From: Pseudomonadota bacterium
GTDB taxonomy: Bacteria > Pseudomonadota > Gammaproteobacteria > Burkholderiales > Burkholderiaceae_B
Direction of reading: 5' to 3'
Length of the DNA: 8,435 nucleotides
NCBI GenBank assembly: GCA_023437255.1
Contig: JAEZGR010000039.1
Location: 1 to 8,435 of the forward strand
Shown here: positions 1-6,517 of the stretch, in pieces
Numbering within the stretch: the stretch's first letter is position 1
How the letters are laid out: each line of letters starts with the position of its first letter
The notes under the pieces: generated by a model
The model's database searches: none
The model's input: the letters and a program-made list of their open reading frames with translations, nothing else
What the model was told of the DNA's origin: nothing
Program-made: the position numbers and the translations under genes

Positions 1-1
1 C

Positions 2-811
2 AACTGGATCGTGTCGCCGCAGTTCTTCGACATCCGCCTGCAGGACGGGCGCCTCTTCGGCAGCGTCATCGACGTCCTGAACCGCGGCGCGCCGGTCGCG
101 CTGCTGTCGATCGGCATGGTCCTCGTCATTGCGCTGCGCGGCATCGATCTCTCCGTCGGCGCCGTCATGGCGATCTGCGGCGCCATCGCCGCGAGCCTCG
201 CCGACACGCACCCGCTGCCGGTGACGCTCGCCGCTGCCCTCGGGGTCGGCCTCCTGTGCGGGCTGTGGAACGGTCTCCTCGTCGCGGGGCTCGGCATCCA
301 GCCGATCGTCGCGACGCTGATCCTGATGGTCGCCGGACGCGGCATCGCCCAGCTGATCACCGAGGGCCGCATCGTCACCTTCACCGATCCGGCGGTTGCG
401 TGGATCGGCGGCGGCTCGGTGCTCGGCGTGCCGACGCCGGTGGCGATCACGGCAGTGATGCTCGTCGTCACGCTTCTCCTCGTGCGCGGCACGGCGCTCG
501 GGCTGATGATCGAGGCGACCGGCGGCAATCAGCGGGCAAGCACGCTCGCCGGCATCGGCACGCGCGCCATGACGATCGCCGTCTATGTCTGGTGCAGCCT
601 CTGCGCCGCCATCGCCGGCGTCGTCGCCGCGGCCGACATCCTCGGCGCGGATGCGAACAATGCCGGCCTCTGGCTCGAGCTCGATGCGATCCTTGCCGTG
701 GTGATCGGCGGCACGTCGCTGTTCGGCGGGCGGTTCTCCATCGGCCTCGCCGTCCTCGGAGCGATGATCATCCAGGCGATGAACACGGGCATCCTGCTCT
801 CCGGCTACCCG
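2..811 (+). CDS. ytfT: Sugar ABC transporter permease, YtfT type (partial, both ends missing)
   Basis: Inner-membrane permease of a ribose/galactofuranose-class ABC importer. The reading frame is open from base 2, so the real start lies upstream; the GTG at 11 is internal. The translation follows E. coli YtfT (galactofuranose importer) closely as I remember it: QDGRLFGS, then [20 protein letters not shown], then the long stretch around [23 protein letters not shown], then [10 protein letters not shown]. Several hydrophobic segments are visible. Homology stops at SGYP (about 811); the family continues with PPEMN-like residues and roughly 40 more amino acids. Downstream the frame stays open to 1060, but that part is antisense to metK and its leader and is not a natural C-terminus. 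GC-rich codons dominated by CTC, GTC and ATC differ from the genes to the right. The substrate is inferred from family resemblance only. Confidence 0.85.
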
Positions 812-813
812 GG
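803..813. other. Junction between two unrelated genome segments
   Basis: Left of this point the plus strand encodes YtfT up to SGYP. Right of it the minus strand encodes the MetK N-terminus. Bases 803-811 (GGCTACCCG) fit both: read forward they give Gly-Tyr-Pro of YtfT, read backward they give the Arg-Val-Ala expected in MetK after DPNA. The breakpoint is therefore hidden in a few bases of shared sequence. No insertion sequence, inverted repeat or target-site duplication is visible around it. Both genes lose their remainder here, and base composition changes from uniformly GC-rich to mixed. An assembly or amplification chimera explains this best; a natural rearrangement is possible but would break metK. 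Confidence 0.75.
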
Positions 814-934
814 CGTTGGGGTCTTCGGTGAAGATGGCGTCGAGGATGGCGTCGGAGATCTGATCTGCGACTTTGTCGGGGTGACCTTCGGAGACAGATT
901 CGGAGGTGAAGAGAAAATCACTGTTTTGTGCCAC
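806..934 (-). CDS. metK: S-adenosylmethionine synthetase, N-terminal fragment (truncated at junction)
   Basis: MetK makes S-adenosylmethionine from ATP and methionine in the cytosol and is normally about 385-390 residues. Only 43 codons are present. Reading down from a GTG at 934-932, the protein contains [13 protein letters not shown] (residues 9-21) and then [14 protein letters not shown] and EDPNARV, the near-invariant MetK N-terminus with the ATP-site His of GHPDK at residue 18. The start is GTG and not ATG; AGGAAG (plus-strand 942-947) lies 7 bases upstream and supports it. After codon 43 the frame runs antisense through the ytfT segment and loses all similarity. Position divergent from the lipid A acyltransferase genes fits Burkholderiales gene order as I recall it. 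A complete copy should exist in the source genome, because the enzyme is usually essential. Confidence 0.9.
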
Positions 935-1170
935 AGCGGTTCTTCCTGTAGTAACACTGGACGGACCAGCAGGATTAGAAGGATGCGTTGCACCTCCGAC
1001 CCTGCGCGATGCAGTGTACTCAGGGCGCGACGCTTTAGCGGTTTTTTTCGCATCGTTTGAAGATGCCATCGCTCCGCAAGTTGTCGGTTAACTCAGCGAT
1101 AGACCGCATTTTAAGCGAAAATAGCCTGTTACTCCCACATGACACTTCTGCAACAGGGTTTTTCGCATAC
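935..1170. other. Divergent intergenic region, metK / lipid A acyltransferase
   Basis: This 236-base region should hold the promoters of both divergent genes. It is more AT-rich than its flanks around 1085-1130. A minus-strand TAAAAT (plus 1108-1113) could serve as a -10 for metK but has no convincing -35 partner. Two imperfect direct repeats, GCGCGATGC (1004-1012) and GCGCGACGC (1025-1033), lie 21 bases apart in the part that would be the metK 5' leader. A 5-bp inverted repeat, CCCTG (1000-1004) with CAGGG (1021-1025), overlaps them. I do not recognise a SAM or SAH riboswitch here. The short reading frames that cross this region have no family resemblance. Confidence 0.5.
942..947 (-). promoter_or_regulatory. 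Ribosome binding site of metK
   Basis: Read on the minus strand this is AGGAAG, 7 bases before the GTG at 934. It decides the non-ATG start, because the MetK homology begins exactly at that codon. Confidence 0.7.
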
Positions 1171-2025
1171 ATGGTTTCGGTCTTGATCAGGCTTTTGGCA
1201 CTGCTGCCGCTGCCCGTGCTGCACGGGCTGGGGCGCATGCTGGGCCGCATCGTGTACGCGCTGCCCGGGCGGTACCGCGAGCGGCTGCAGCGCAATGCCC
1301 GTCAAGCCGGGTACACCGATCCGGGTTTCGCTCGGCGGGCGGCGGGCGAAACCGGTGCCATGATTCTCGAAACCCCCAAGGTCTGGCTGCAGACCGCTCA
1401 ATGCGTGCGCAAGGTGGTGAGCGACACCGAATACATTGCCACCGACGCCATGGCAGAAGGGCGTGGCATTCTGTATCTCACCCCACACCTTGGCTGCTTC
1501 GAGATCACCGCACGCTACATCGTGAAGTACGGGCGCATCACGGTCATGTATCGCCCCCCGCGTCATGCCGCGTTCGAACCCCTGATGGAAGCCGCCCGTG
1601 CCATGCCGGGGCTGCACACCGTACCAGCCACACGCCAGGGTGTACGCGAATTCGTGCGTGCCCTGAAACGGGGCGAGGCCGTGGGCATGTTGCCCGACCA
1701 GGTGCCGGGCAGCGGCGACGGCGTGTGGGCACCCTTCTTCGATCGCCCCGCACTCACCATGACCTTGGCGGGCAAGCTCGCCCGGCAAACCGGCGTGGCC
1801 GTTGTCGTGGCTGCCGCTGAAAGGCTGGCGCGCGGCAAAGGCTGGCGCCTGCATTATCTGCGCCTTCCGGAACCCCTGCCCGAAGACTCGCAGGCGCTCG
1901 CCCTTCTCATCAATCAGACCATGGAAACACTGATCCGGCGCTTTCCGGAACAGTATCTGTGGAGCTACAACCGCTACAAGGTACCGGACGACGCACCGCC
2001 GCTACCCAGCCAACCGACTGCATGA
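1171..2025 (+). CDS. lpxL: Lipid A late acyltransferase, LpxL/HtrB family (first of tandem pair)
   Basis: Transfers a secondary acyl chain from acyl-ACP to lipid A at the cytoplasmic face of the inner membrane. The 284-residue protein has an N-terminal hydrophobic anchor (about residues 4-20), the catalytic HX4E motif at H106-E111 within TPHLGCFE, the conserved LPDQ at 174-177 and the terminal family block WSYNRYK at 264-270. I chose the ATG at 1171 because homology starts at MVSVLIRLL; an upstream in-frame ATG at 1057 would add 38 residues encoded by the intergenic region. The ribosome site is weak (AGGG at 1155-1158, 12 bases upstream). It overlaps the next acyltransferase gene by ATGA. Bordetella is known to carry two adjacent lpxL homologues with different lipid A specificities. 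I cannot assign which paralogue this is, so the symbol is a family name. Confidence 0.9.
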   Translation: MVSVLIRLLALLPLPVLHGLGRMLGRIVYALPGRYRERLQRNARQAGYTDPGFARRAAGETGAMILETPKVWLQTAQCVRKVVSDTEYIATDAMAEGRGILYLTPHLGCFEITARYIVKYGRITVMYRPPRHAAFEPLMEAARAMPGLHTVPATRQGVREFVRALKRGEAVGMLPDQVPGSGDGVWAPFFDRPALTMTLAGKLARQTGVAVVVAAAERLARGKGWRLHYLRLPEPLPEDSQALALLINQTMETLIRRFPEQYLWSYNRYKVPDDAPPLPSQPTA

Positions 2026-2909
2026 TCAACAAGCTTTCTTTATTGCGCGCCCTGTTCGCGTATTTCGGGCGCTGCGGCTTTCGCACGCGCCGTCGCTGGG
2101 CACGCACTCTGGGCTGGCTCGCACCGCGCCTGATGCGTTCGCGTGCACACATCGTGCGCACCAATCTCGCACTGGCGTTCCCGCAGCGCTCGCCACAAGA
2201 CCGCGAGGCGTGGCTGCGACGGCATTTTCAACTGCTTGCCCAGTCGGTCGTCGATCGCGGTCTGCTGTGGTTCGGCCCCGAAGAAAAGATTTACGAGACC
2301 CTGCCGATCAACGGGCTTGAACACCTGGAGAAGCTCCTGAACGAGAAGCGGCGCATCATCATGCTGGCGCCACATTTCATCGGCCTTGACGCCGCCGCCA
2401 CGCGCCTGACGCTGTATCTGAAGGATTCCGCGACCATGTACACCCGTCAGAGCGATCCGGCCGTCGACCAAGTCGTGCGCGACGGGCGCGGGCGCTTCAA
2501 CACAGTACATCTGGTGAGTCGCCACGACGGGGTCCGTGGCCTGATCCGTCACCTGCGCAACGGCGTGCCCATCTACTATCTGCCCGACATGGACTGGGGC
2601 CTTGCGGGTGCCGCCTTCGTGCCCTTTTTCGACGTGCCGGCCGCCACGCTGCTCACCACGGCGCAGATCGCTGGCAACTTCGATGCCGCGGTGGTCCCGA
2701 TCATGAGCCGCCTCGACCCCCGCACGGGTCGCTATCACGTCACGGTGTTGCCGCCGCTCGAAGACTTCCCGGGCGAAGACGACCTGGAGACCGCCACTGC
2801 CCGCATCAACCGCCTGATCGAAGACTGGGTGCGCCGCGATCCCGCTCAATATTATTGGGTGCACCGGCGCTACAAGACCCGGCCTGAAGGCGAAGCGCGA
2901 TTCTACTGA
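2022..2909 (+). CDS. lpxL: Lipid A late acyltransferase, LpxL/HtrB family (second of tandem pair)
   Basis: A second lysophospholipid-type acyltransferase, 295 residues, close to the family's usual 290-310. It has the NLALAFP block (48-54) typical of LpxL/LpxM proteins, the catalytic HX4D motif at H118-D123 (APHFIGLD), the LPDMDWG motif at 187-193 and the C-terminal WVHRRYKTRP at 279-288. The start at 2022 overlaps the stop of the preceding gene (ATGA, 2022-2025), which suggests translational coupling. The in-frame ATG at 1959 lies inside the upstream gene and is not used. This copy has the HX4D form and its neighbour HX4E, and the two sequences are quite different, so they probably modify different positions of lipid A or use different acyl chains. 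That division of labour is inferred from what is known in Bordetella. Confidence 0.92.
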   Translation: MINKLSLLRALFAYFGRCGFRTRRRWARTLGWLAPRLMRSRAHIVRTNLALAFPQRSPQDREAWLRRHFQLLAQSVVDRGLLWFGPEEKIYETLPINGLEHLEKLLNEKRRIIMLAPHFIGLDAAATRLTLYLKDSATMYTRQSDPAVDQVVRDGRGRFNTVHLVSRHDGVRGLIRHLRNGVPIYYLPDMDWGLAGAAFVPFFDVPAATLLTTAQIAGNFDAAVVPIMSRLDPRTGRYHVTVLPPLEDFPGEDDLETATARINRLIEDWVRRDPAQYYWVHRRYKTRPEGEARFY

Positions 2910-2927
2910 AACACCGTTGCCGCTCCG

Positions 2928-2933
2928 TATAAT
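2928..2933 (+). promoter_or_regulatory. Candidate -10 element directly before dapF
   Basis: A perfect TATAAT, six bases before the dapF ATG at 2940. A transcript from it would start at or next to the A of the start codon. No good -35 hexamer is visible 16-18 bases upstream (the region around 2905-2911 reads ACTGAAA), and there is no ribosome binding site before dapF. Supported by sequence match and position only. Confidence 0.5.
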
Positions 2934-2939
2934 GCAGAC

Positions 2940-3827
2940 ATGATGTGGACCTTCACGAAAATGCACGGTGCCGGCAACGACTTCGTCGTACTCGACGGCC
3001 TGAGTCAGGCCATCGACATGACGCCCGAGCGCGCACGCGCGCTGGCGGACCGCCACTTTGGCATCGGCGCCGATCAGATCCTGCTGGTCGAGGCACCTTC
3101 GCACCCCGAAGCCGATTTCCGCTACCGCATATTCAACGCCGACGGCAGCGAAGTCGAACACTGCGGCAACGGTGCACGCTGCTTCGTTCGTTTCGTGCAC
3201 GAAAAAGGCCTGTCGCGGCGTAATCCCTTGCGCGCCGAGATCTGCACCGGCCTCATCACCCTGCACGAGTCTGAGTCCGGCGAGGTCGCCGTTGACATGG
3301 GCGTCACACGCCATGGGCCGGAAGCCGTCAACTTCGACAACTCGGGCCTTGAGTCTTCGATCTGTGGCGACGACACGCTCTGGCATCTGCCTCTACCAGA
3401 AGGTGGAGACATTCTTCTGTCACTGGTCGGCATCTCCAATCCGCACGCCGTGCAGGTTGTCGACGACCTCGCGAACGCGCCGGTCGGCACCGTGGGTCCC
3501 TATATCGAATCGCATCCCCGCTTTCGCCAGCGGGTCAATGTGGGCTTCATGCAGGTCATCGATCGCAACACGATCCGCCTGCGCGTCTATGAGCGCGGCG
3601 CGGGCGAAACCCTGGCCTGCGGGACAGGCGCCTGCGCGGCGGCAGTGGCCGGCATCCGCCGCGGCCTGCTCGAGTCGCCCGTGCGCGTGCACACGCGTGG
3701 CGGGCCTCTGCTGATCTCGTGGGAAAACGAACATCTCACCATGACGGGACCCGCCGCAACAGTGTTCAGCGGCAGCGTCGACGTCGACGAGCTCGTGCGC
3801 CAACACCGTTTGCGCGCGCAACCCTGA
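2940..3827 (+). CDS. dapF: Diaminopimelate epimerase
   Basis: Converts LL-diaminopimelate to meso-diaminopimelate, the precursor of lysine and of peptidoglycan cross-links, in the cytosol. At 295 residues it is slightly longer than E. coli DapF (274). The N-terminal KMHGAGNDFVVLDG (7-20), the first catalytic cysteine C75 in CGNGARC, SNPHA (166-170), RVYERGAGET (215-224) and the second catalytic cysteine C227 in ACGTGAC are all intact. Two adjacent ATG codons (2940 and 2943) could start it. There is no Shine-Dalgarno sequence, but a TATAAT box sits six bases upstream, so the mRNA may be leaderless. It follows the acyltransferase pair after 30 bases and precedes the DUF484 gene by 21. The order dapF, DUF484 gene, xerC matches E. 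coli dapF-yigA-xerC. Confidence 0.97.
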   Translation: MMWTFTKMHGAGNDFVVLDGLSQAIDMTPERARALADRHFGIGADQILLVEAPSHPEADFRYRIFNADGSEVEHCGNGARCFVRFVHEKGLSRRNPLRAEICTGLITLHESESGEVAVDMGVTRHGPEAVNFDNSGLESSICGDDTLWHLPLPEGGDILLSLVGISNPHAVQVVDDLANAPVGTVGPYIESHPRFRQRVNVGFMQVIDRNTIRLRVYERGAGETLACGTGACAAAVAGIRRGLLESPVRVHTRGGPLLISWENEHLTMTGPAATVFSGSVDVDELVRQHRLRAQP

Positions 3828-3848
3828 CTCTTTGCAAGGATCCAAGCC

Positions 3849-4526
3849 ATGACGCAACCGACGCTCACGCCGGAGTCGATCGCCCACTTCCTGAAAACGA
3901 ATCCCGAGTTCTTCCAGGAGCACGCCTCGCTGTTTGCCGAGCTGCGCGTACCGCACCCGCACGAAACCCGGGCCATTTCGCTCGGCGAGCGCCAGATTCT
4001 CACATTGCGCAACCGTTGCAAGGAACTCGAGTGGAAGCTGGCCGGCCTGCTGCATAACGCCACCGGCAACGAACGCATCAGCCAGCAGCTCATGCAATGG
4101 TGTTGCGACATGCTGGCCGAAGACGATGCCTCGCAATTGCCGGCCCTGATTGTCGAGCGGCTGGAAGGCATATTCGAACTGCCCTCAGTCGTACTGCGGG
4201 TATGGGAAAAGGAAGGCCCCGTGCCTTATGTTCAGGAAATCGGCGATGCCCTCAAGCTTTATGCCGAATCCCGCTCCACCCCCTATTGCGGCCCGGCCGA
4301 CAAATCACCGGCCGCAGAATGGCTGGGCGCTTCGGCCAAATCGCTGGCCTGCATCGCCCTCCGTACCGACGCCGGGCAAGCGCCCTTCGGCATGCTGGTG
4401 CTGGGCTCCGACGACCCGGAACGTTTCACCGAAGACATGGGCACCGACTTCCTCGAAACCATCGGCCGCCTCGCATCGGCGGGCCTGCAGCGACTGCCGG
4501 ACCGCGTGGTCGCCGACCTGGCGTGA
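3849..4526 (+). CDS. DUF484 family protein (YigA-like, GAF-like fold)
   Basis: A 225-residue cytosolic protein of the DUF484 family, known as YigA in E. coli and consistently placed between dapF and xerC. Its biochemical role is not established. The N-terminal block with TPESIAHFLKTNPEFFQEH (7-25) is the family hallmark. Residues about 45-82 (ERQILTLRNRCKELEWKL and onward) look like an amphipathic helix or coiled coil, and about 85-215 would form the GAF-like domain, ending in a helix around FLETIGRLASAGLQRL. The start ATG at 3849 has a good ribosome site, AAGGA at 3836-3840, eight bases upstream. Only three bases separate its stop from the xerC ATG, so the two are probably translated together. 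A link to XerC function is suggested by the conserved neighbourhood, not by any motif. Confidence 0.9.
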   Translation: MTQPTLTPESIAHFLKTNPEFFQEHASLFAELRVPHPHETRAISLGERQILTLRNRCKELEWKLAGLLHNATGNERISQQLMQWCCDMLAEDDASQLPALIVERLEGIFELPSVVLRVWEKEGPVPYVQEIGDALKLYAESRSTPYCGPADKSPAAEWLGASAKSLACIALRTDAGQAPFGMLVLGSDDPERFTEDMGTDFLETIGRLASAGLQRLPDRVVADLA

Positions 4527-4529
4527 AGC

Positions 4530-5483
4530 ATGGCCACGCTGGCGCCGCCCATGGCCGAATGGCTGCAGCTGCTGAGCGGCCAGCGCCGTTATTCCAGCCA
4601 CACACTGGCGGGCTATCGGCGCGACCTGCTGCTGCTGTGCACCACCCTGGGTGACCAGCCGCTCGAATCGCTGAGCGAGGGACACGTGCGCCAGGCGGTG
4701 GCCCGCCTGCATGCTGCCGGCCATCATCCTCGCAGCCTTGCCCGCATGCTGTCTGCCTGGCGTGGGTTTTACGCGTGGTGGGCACCGCGTGTGGGGCTCG
4801 CCGTGAACCCCGTCAGCGGCATCAGGGCACCCAAGGCTTCACGGCCGCTTCCCAAGGCACTTTCCGTCGACCAGACCCAGTCATTGCTCGACCGCAGCGG
4901 CCTGCCTCCCCCCGCCTCGGCTGTGGAATGGCGCGATCAAGCAATGTTCGAAGTGCTGTATTCCAGCGGCTTGCGACTGGCCGAACTGGTCAGTCTCGAT
5001 GTGCGGGCGGTACGCACCCCCACCCATGAGTCGGTCAGCTGGATCGACCTCGATGGGGGCGAAGCCGTGGTGCGCGGCAAGGGTGGGCGCACGCGCAGCG
5101 TGCCCCTGGGCCGCAAGGCAACCGAGGCGCTCAGGCAATGGTTGCGATTCAGGCCTGAGCTCGAACGTTCGCCGCCCCTCTCCGACGCAGACGCCGCCGC
5201 CCTGTTCCTGGGTGTCAGGGGTGCGCGCATTTCGCCCCGGGTGGTCCAGAAACAGCTGGCCGACCTGGCCGTACGCGCCGGGTTGCCCGTGCACGTTCAC
5301 CCGCACAGCCTGAGGCACAGCTTTGCCAGCCACCTGCTGCAGTCGGCGCAAGATCTGCGGGCCGTTCAGGAACTGCTGGGCCACGCCAATATCTCGACCA
5401 CTCAGATCTACACGCGCCTGGACTTTCAGCATCTGGCACAGGTGTACGACAAGGCCCACCCCCGCGCGGGCCGCAAGGGCTGA
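4530..5483 (+). CDS. xerC: Tyrosine recombinase XerC
   Basis: With XerD it resolves chromosome dimers at the dif site near the terminus, under FtsK control. The 317-residue protein has an N-terminal SAM-like core-binding domain (about 5-100, with YSSHTLAGYRRDL) and a C-terminal catalytic domain. The full catalytic set is present: R149 (SSGLRLAEL), K184 (VRGKGGRTR), H259 and R262 (HSLRHSF), H285 (LLGHANIST) and nucleophile Y294 (QIYTRL). It is longer than E. coli XerC (298) because of an insert before the catalytic lysine, around 160-180. The start ATG at 4530 lies three bases after the DUF484 stop. A XerD identity is less likely given the dapF-DUF484-xerC context. Its last 58 bases overlap the convergent metal-binding-protein gene, leaving no room for a dedicated terminator. 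Confidence 0.96.
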   Translation: MATLAPPMAEWLQLLSGQRRYSSHTLAGYRRDLLLLCTTLGDQPLESLSEGHVRQAVARLHAAGHHPRSLARMLSAWRGFYAWWAPRVGLAVNPVSGIRAPKASRPLPKALSVDQTQSLLDRSGLPPPASAVEWRDQAMFEVLYSSGLRLAELVSLDVRAVRTPTHESVSWIDLDGGEAVVRGKGGRTRSVPLGRKATEALRQWLRFRPELERSPPLSDADAAALFLGVRGARISPRVVQKQLADLAVRAGLPVHVHPHSLRHSFASHLLQSAQDLRAVQELLGHANISTTQIYTRLDFQHLAQVYDKAHPRAGRKG

Positions 5484-6517
5484 AGGAAAAGACGCGGCAG
5501 CGATGAGTACTTCTTGGCCTGACGCAATACGTACAGCAGGCGTCCCGCGTTCCAGCTGAACATGCCCAGGTAGGTGGCGGCAGGCTCATCGGCCGGCCCC
5601 AACGCGTCGGCGTAGAGTGTGCCTCCCATGGGCACGCCGCTTTCCCTGGCAATCTGCTGCGCGAGCTTGGGGCTCGTCATGTTCTCGATGAAGATGCCGC
5701 TCACGTGCGCATCGCGCGCCGCACGCACGATGCGCGCCACGTCGGCGGCCGACGGCTCGGCCTGGTTGGACAGGCCGGCCACGGGGATGAATTCGATACC
5801 GTAGGCGTCGCCGAAGTAGCCAAAGGCGTCGTGCGACGTGATCACACGCCTGCGCTCCGGCGGGATCGCCGCGAAACCCGCCTTGATTTCGCTGTCGAGT
5901 GCCTGCATGCGGGACACGTAGTTTTCGGCGCGGCTGCGGTAATAGGCAGCGTTGCGCGGATCGGCCCGGCCGAGGCCGGCGGCAATGTTGCGTGCGTAAA
6001 TCATGCCATTGGCAAGGTTCTGCCATGCGTGAGGGTCCACGTCGCCATGCGCGTGATCATGCCCGTGGTGATCATGCCCGTGATCGGGGTCCTGCGCTTC
6101 ATGAACTTCGTCGGGATGATTCTCATCGCCCAGATGCCGCACCTTGACGCCCGCGGTCGCCAGCACCTGCAGCCCCTTGAAACCCGAGGCCTCGGCAAGC
6201 CGCGGCAGCCAGGCCTCGAAGTCGAGCCCGTTCAACACCAGGACTTTCGCGGCAAGCAGCGCCTTGGCGTCGCGAGGCGTGGGCTCAAAGCGGTGAACGT
6301 CGCTATTGATGCCGACGATGGTTGTGACCGAGACGCGATCACCGCCCACTTCCTTCACCATGTCGCCAAGGATGGAGAAAGTGGCGACCACGGGCAGGCG
6401 GTCTTCGGCCGCCCATGCCGTAACCGGCAACATTCCCATGACGCCGGCACCCGCCAGCCCCAGCAGCCGTCGCCGCTGACGGGAAGGCAACCGCGACATG
6501 CAATTCTCTGTAGACAT
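5426..6517 (-). CDS. Zn/Mn ABC transporter solute-binding protein (ZnuA/AztC-like)
   Basis: Periplasmic metal-binding lipid-free receptor of cluster A-I, delivering zinc (possibly manganese) to the permease. It is 363 residues. An N-terminal signal with a twin-arginine-like RQRRRLLGLAG (13-23) ends near VTAWAA (32-37). Metal ligands expected for the family are H75 (DVHRFEP), H163 (DPHAWQN), H229 (SHDAFGYF) and D304 (LYADAL). A His-rich loop with 7 His between 146 and 157 sits before H163, as in zinc-type proteins. The ATG at 6517 overlaps the permease stop in TGATG and has GGAG eight bases upstream; an ATG at 6499 is the alternative. The family usually ends soon after MFSWNAGRL (319-327). Here about 35 further residues, rich in Arg, Leu and Pro, run antisense into xerC. 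The gene order resembles aztABC. Confidence 0.92.
   Translation of the reverse strand: MSTENCMSRLPSRQRRRLLGLAGAGVMGMLPVTAWAAEDRLPVVATFSILGDMVKEVGGDRVSVTTIVGINSDVHRFEPTPRDAKALLAAKVLVLNGLDFEAWLPRLAEASGFKGLQVLATAGVKVRHLGDENHPDEVHEAQDPDHGHDHHGHDHAHGDVDPHAWQNLANGMIYARNIAAGLGRADPRNAAYYRSRAENYVSRMQALDSEIKAGFAAIPPERRRVITSHDAFGYFGDAYGIEFIPVAGLSNQAEPSAADVARIVRAARDAHVSGIFIENMTSPKLAQQIARESGVPMGGTLYADALGPADEPAATYLGMFSWNAGRLLYVLRQAKKYSSLPRLFLQPLRPARGWALSYTCARC
6053..6082 (-). repeat. 15-bp perfect tandem duplication in the His-rich loop
   Basis: Plus-strand GTGATCATGCCCGTG occurs at 6053-6067 and again at 6068-6082. Read on the coding strand it encodes the alternating His/Gly/Asp stretch of the metal-binding protein. 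It is in frame (five codons), so repeat slippage would lengthen or shorten the loop without breaking the gene. Confidence 0.9.

Noticed and set aside
808..813. CCCGGG at the junction as a sign of restriction-ligation cloning
   Set aside because: The same hexamer occurs elsewhere in this GC-rich window (for example near 1264 and 8409), so its presence is not informative.
1031..1048. Plus-strand CGCTTTAGCG followed by seven T as a rho-independent terminator
   Set aside because: The stem is only three to four base pairs with a tiny loop, and no plus-strand gene naturally ends there. It lies in the metK leader.
812..1060. Plus-strand continuation of the ytfT frame as a novel C-terminal domain
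   Set aside because: It is antisense to the MetK N-terminus and its leader. The sequence is low in hydrophobic order and does not resemble the missing YtfT end.
935..1060. SAM or SAH riboswitch before metK
   Set aside because: I could not match the conserved core of any SAM or SAH class I know; only short repeats are visible.
2040..3386. Minus-strand 448-codon open frame opposite the second acyltransferase gene and dapF
   Set aside because: Long antisense frames are common in GC-rich genes. It spans two confidently identified genes and shows no family motif.
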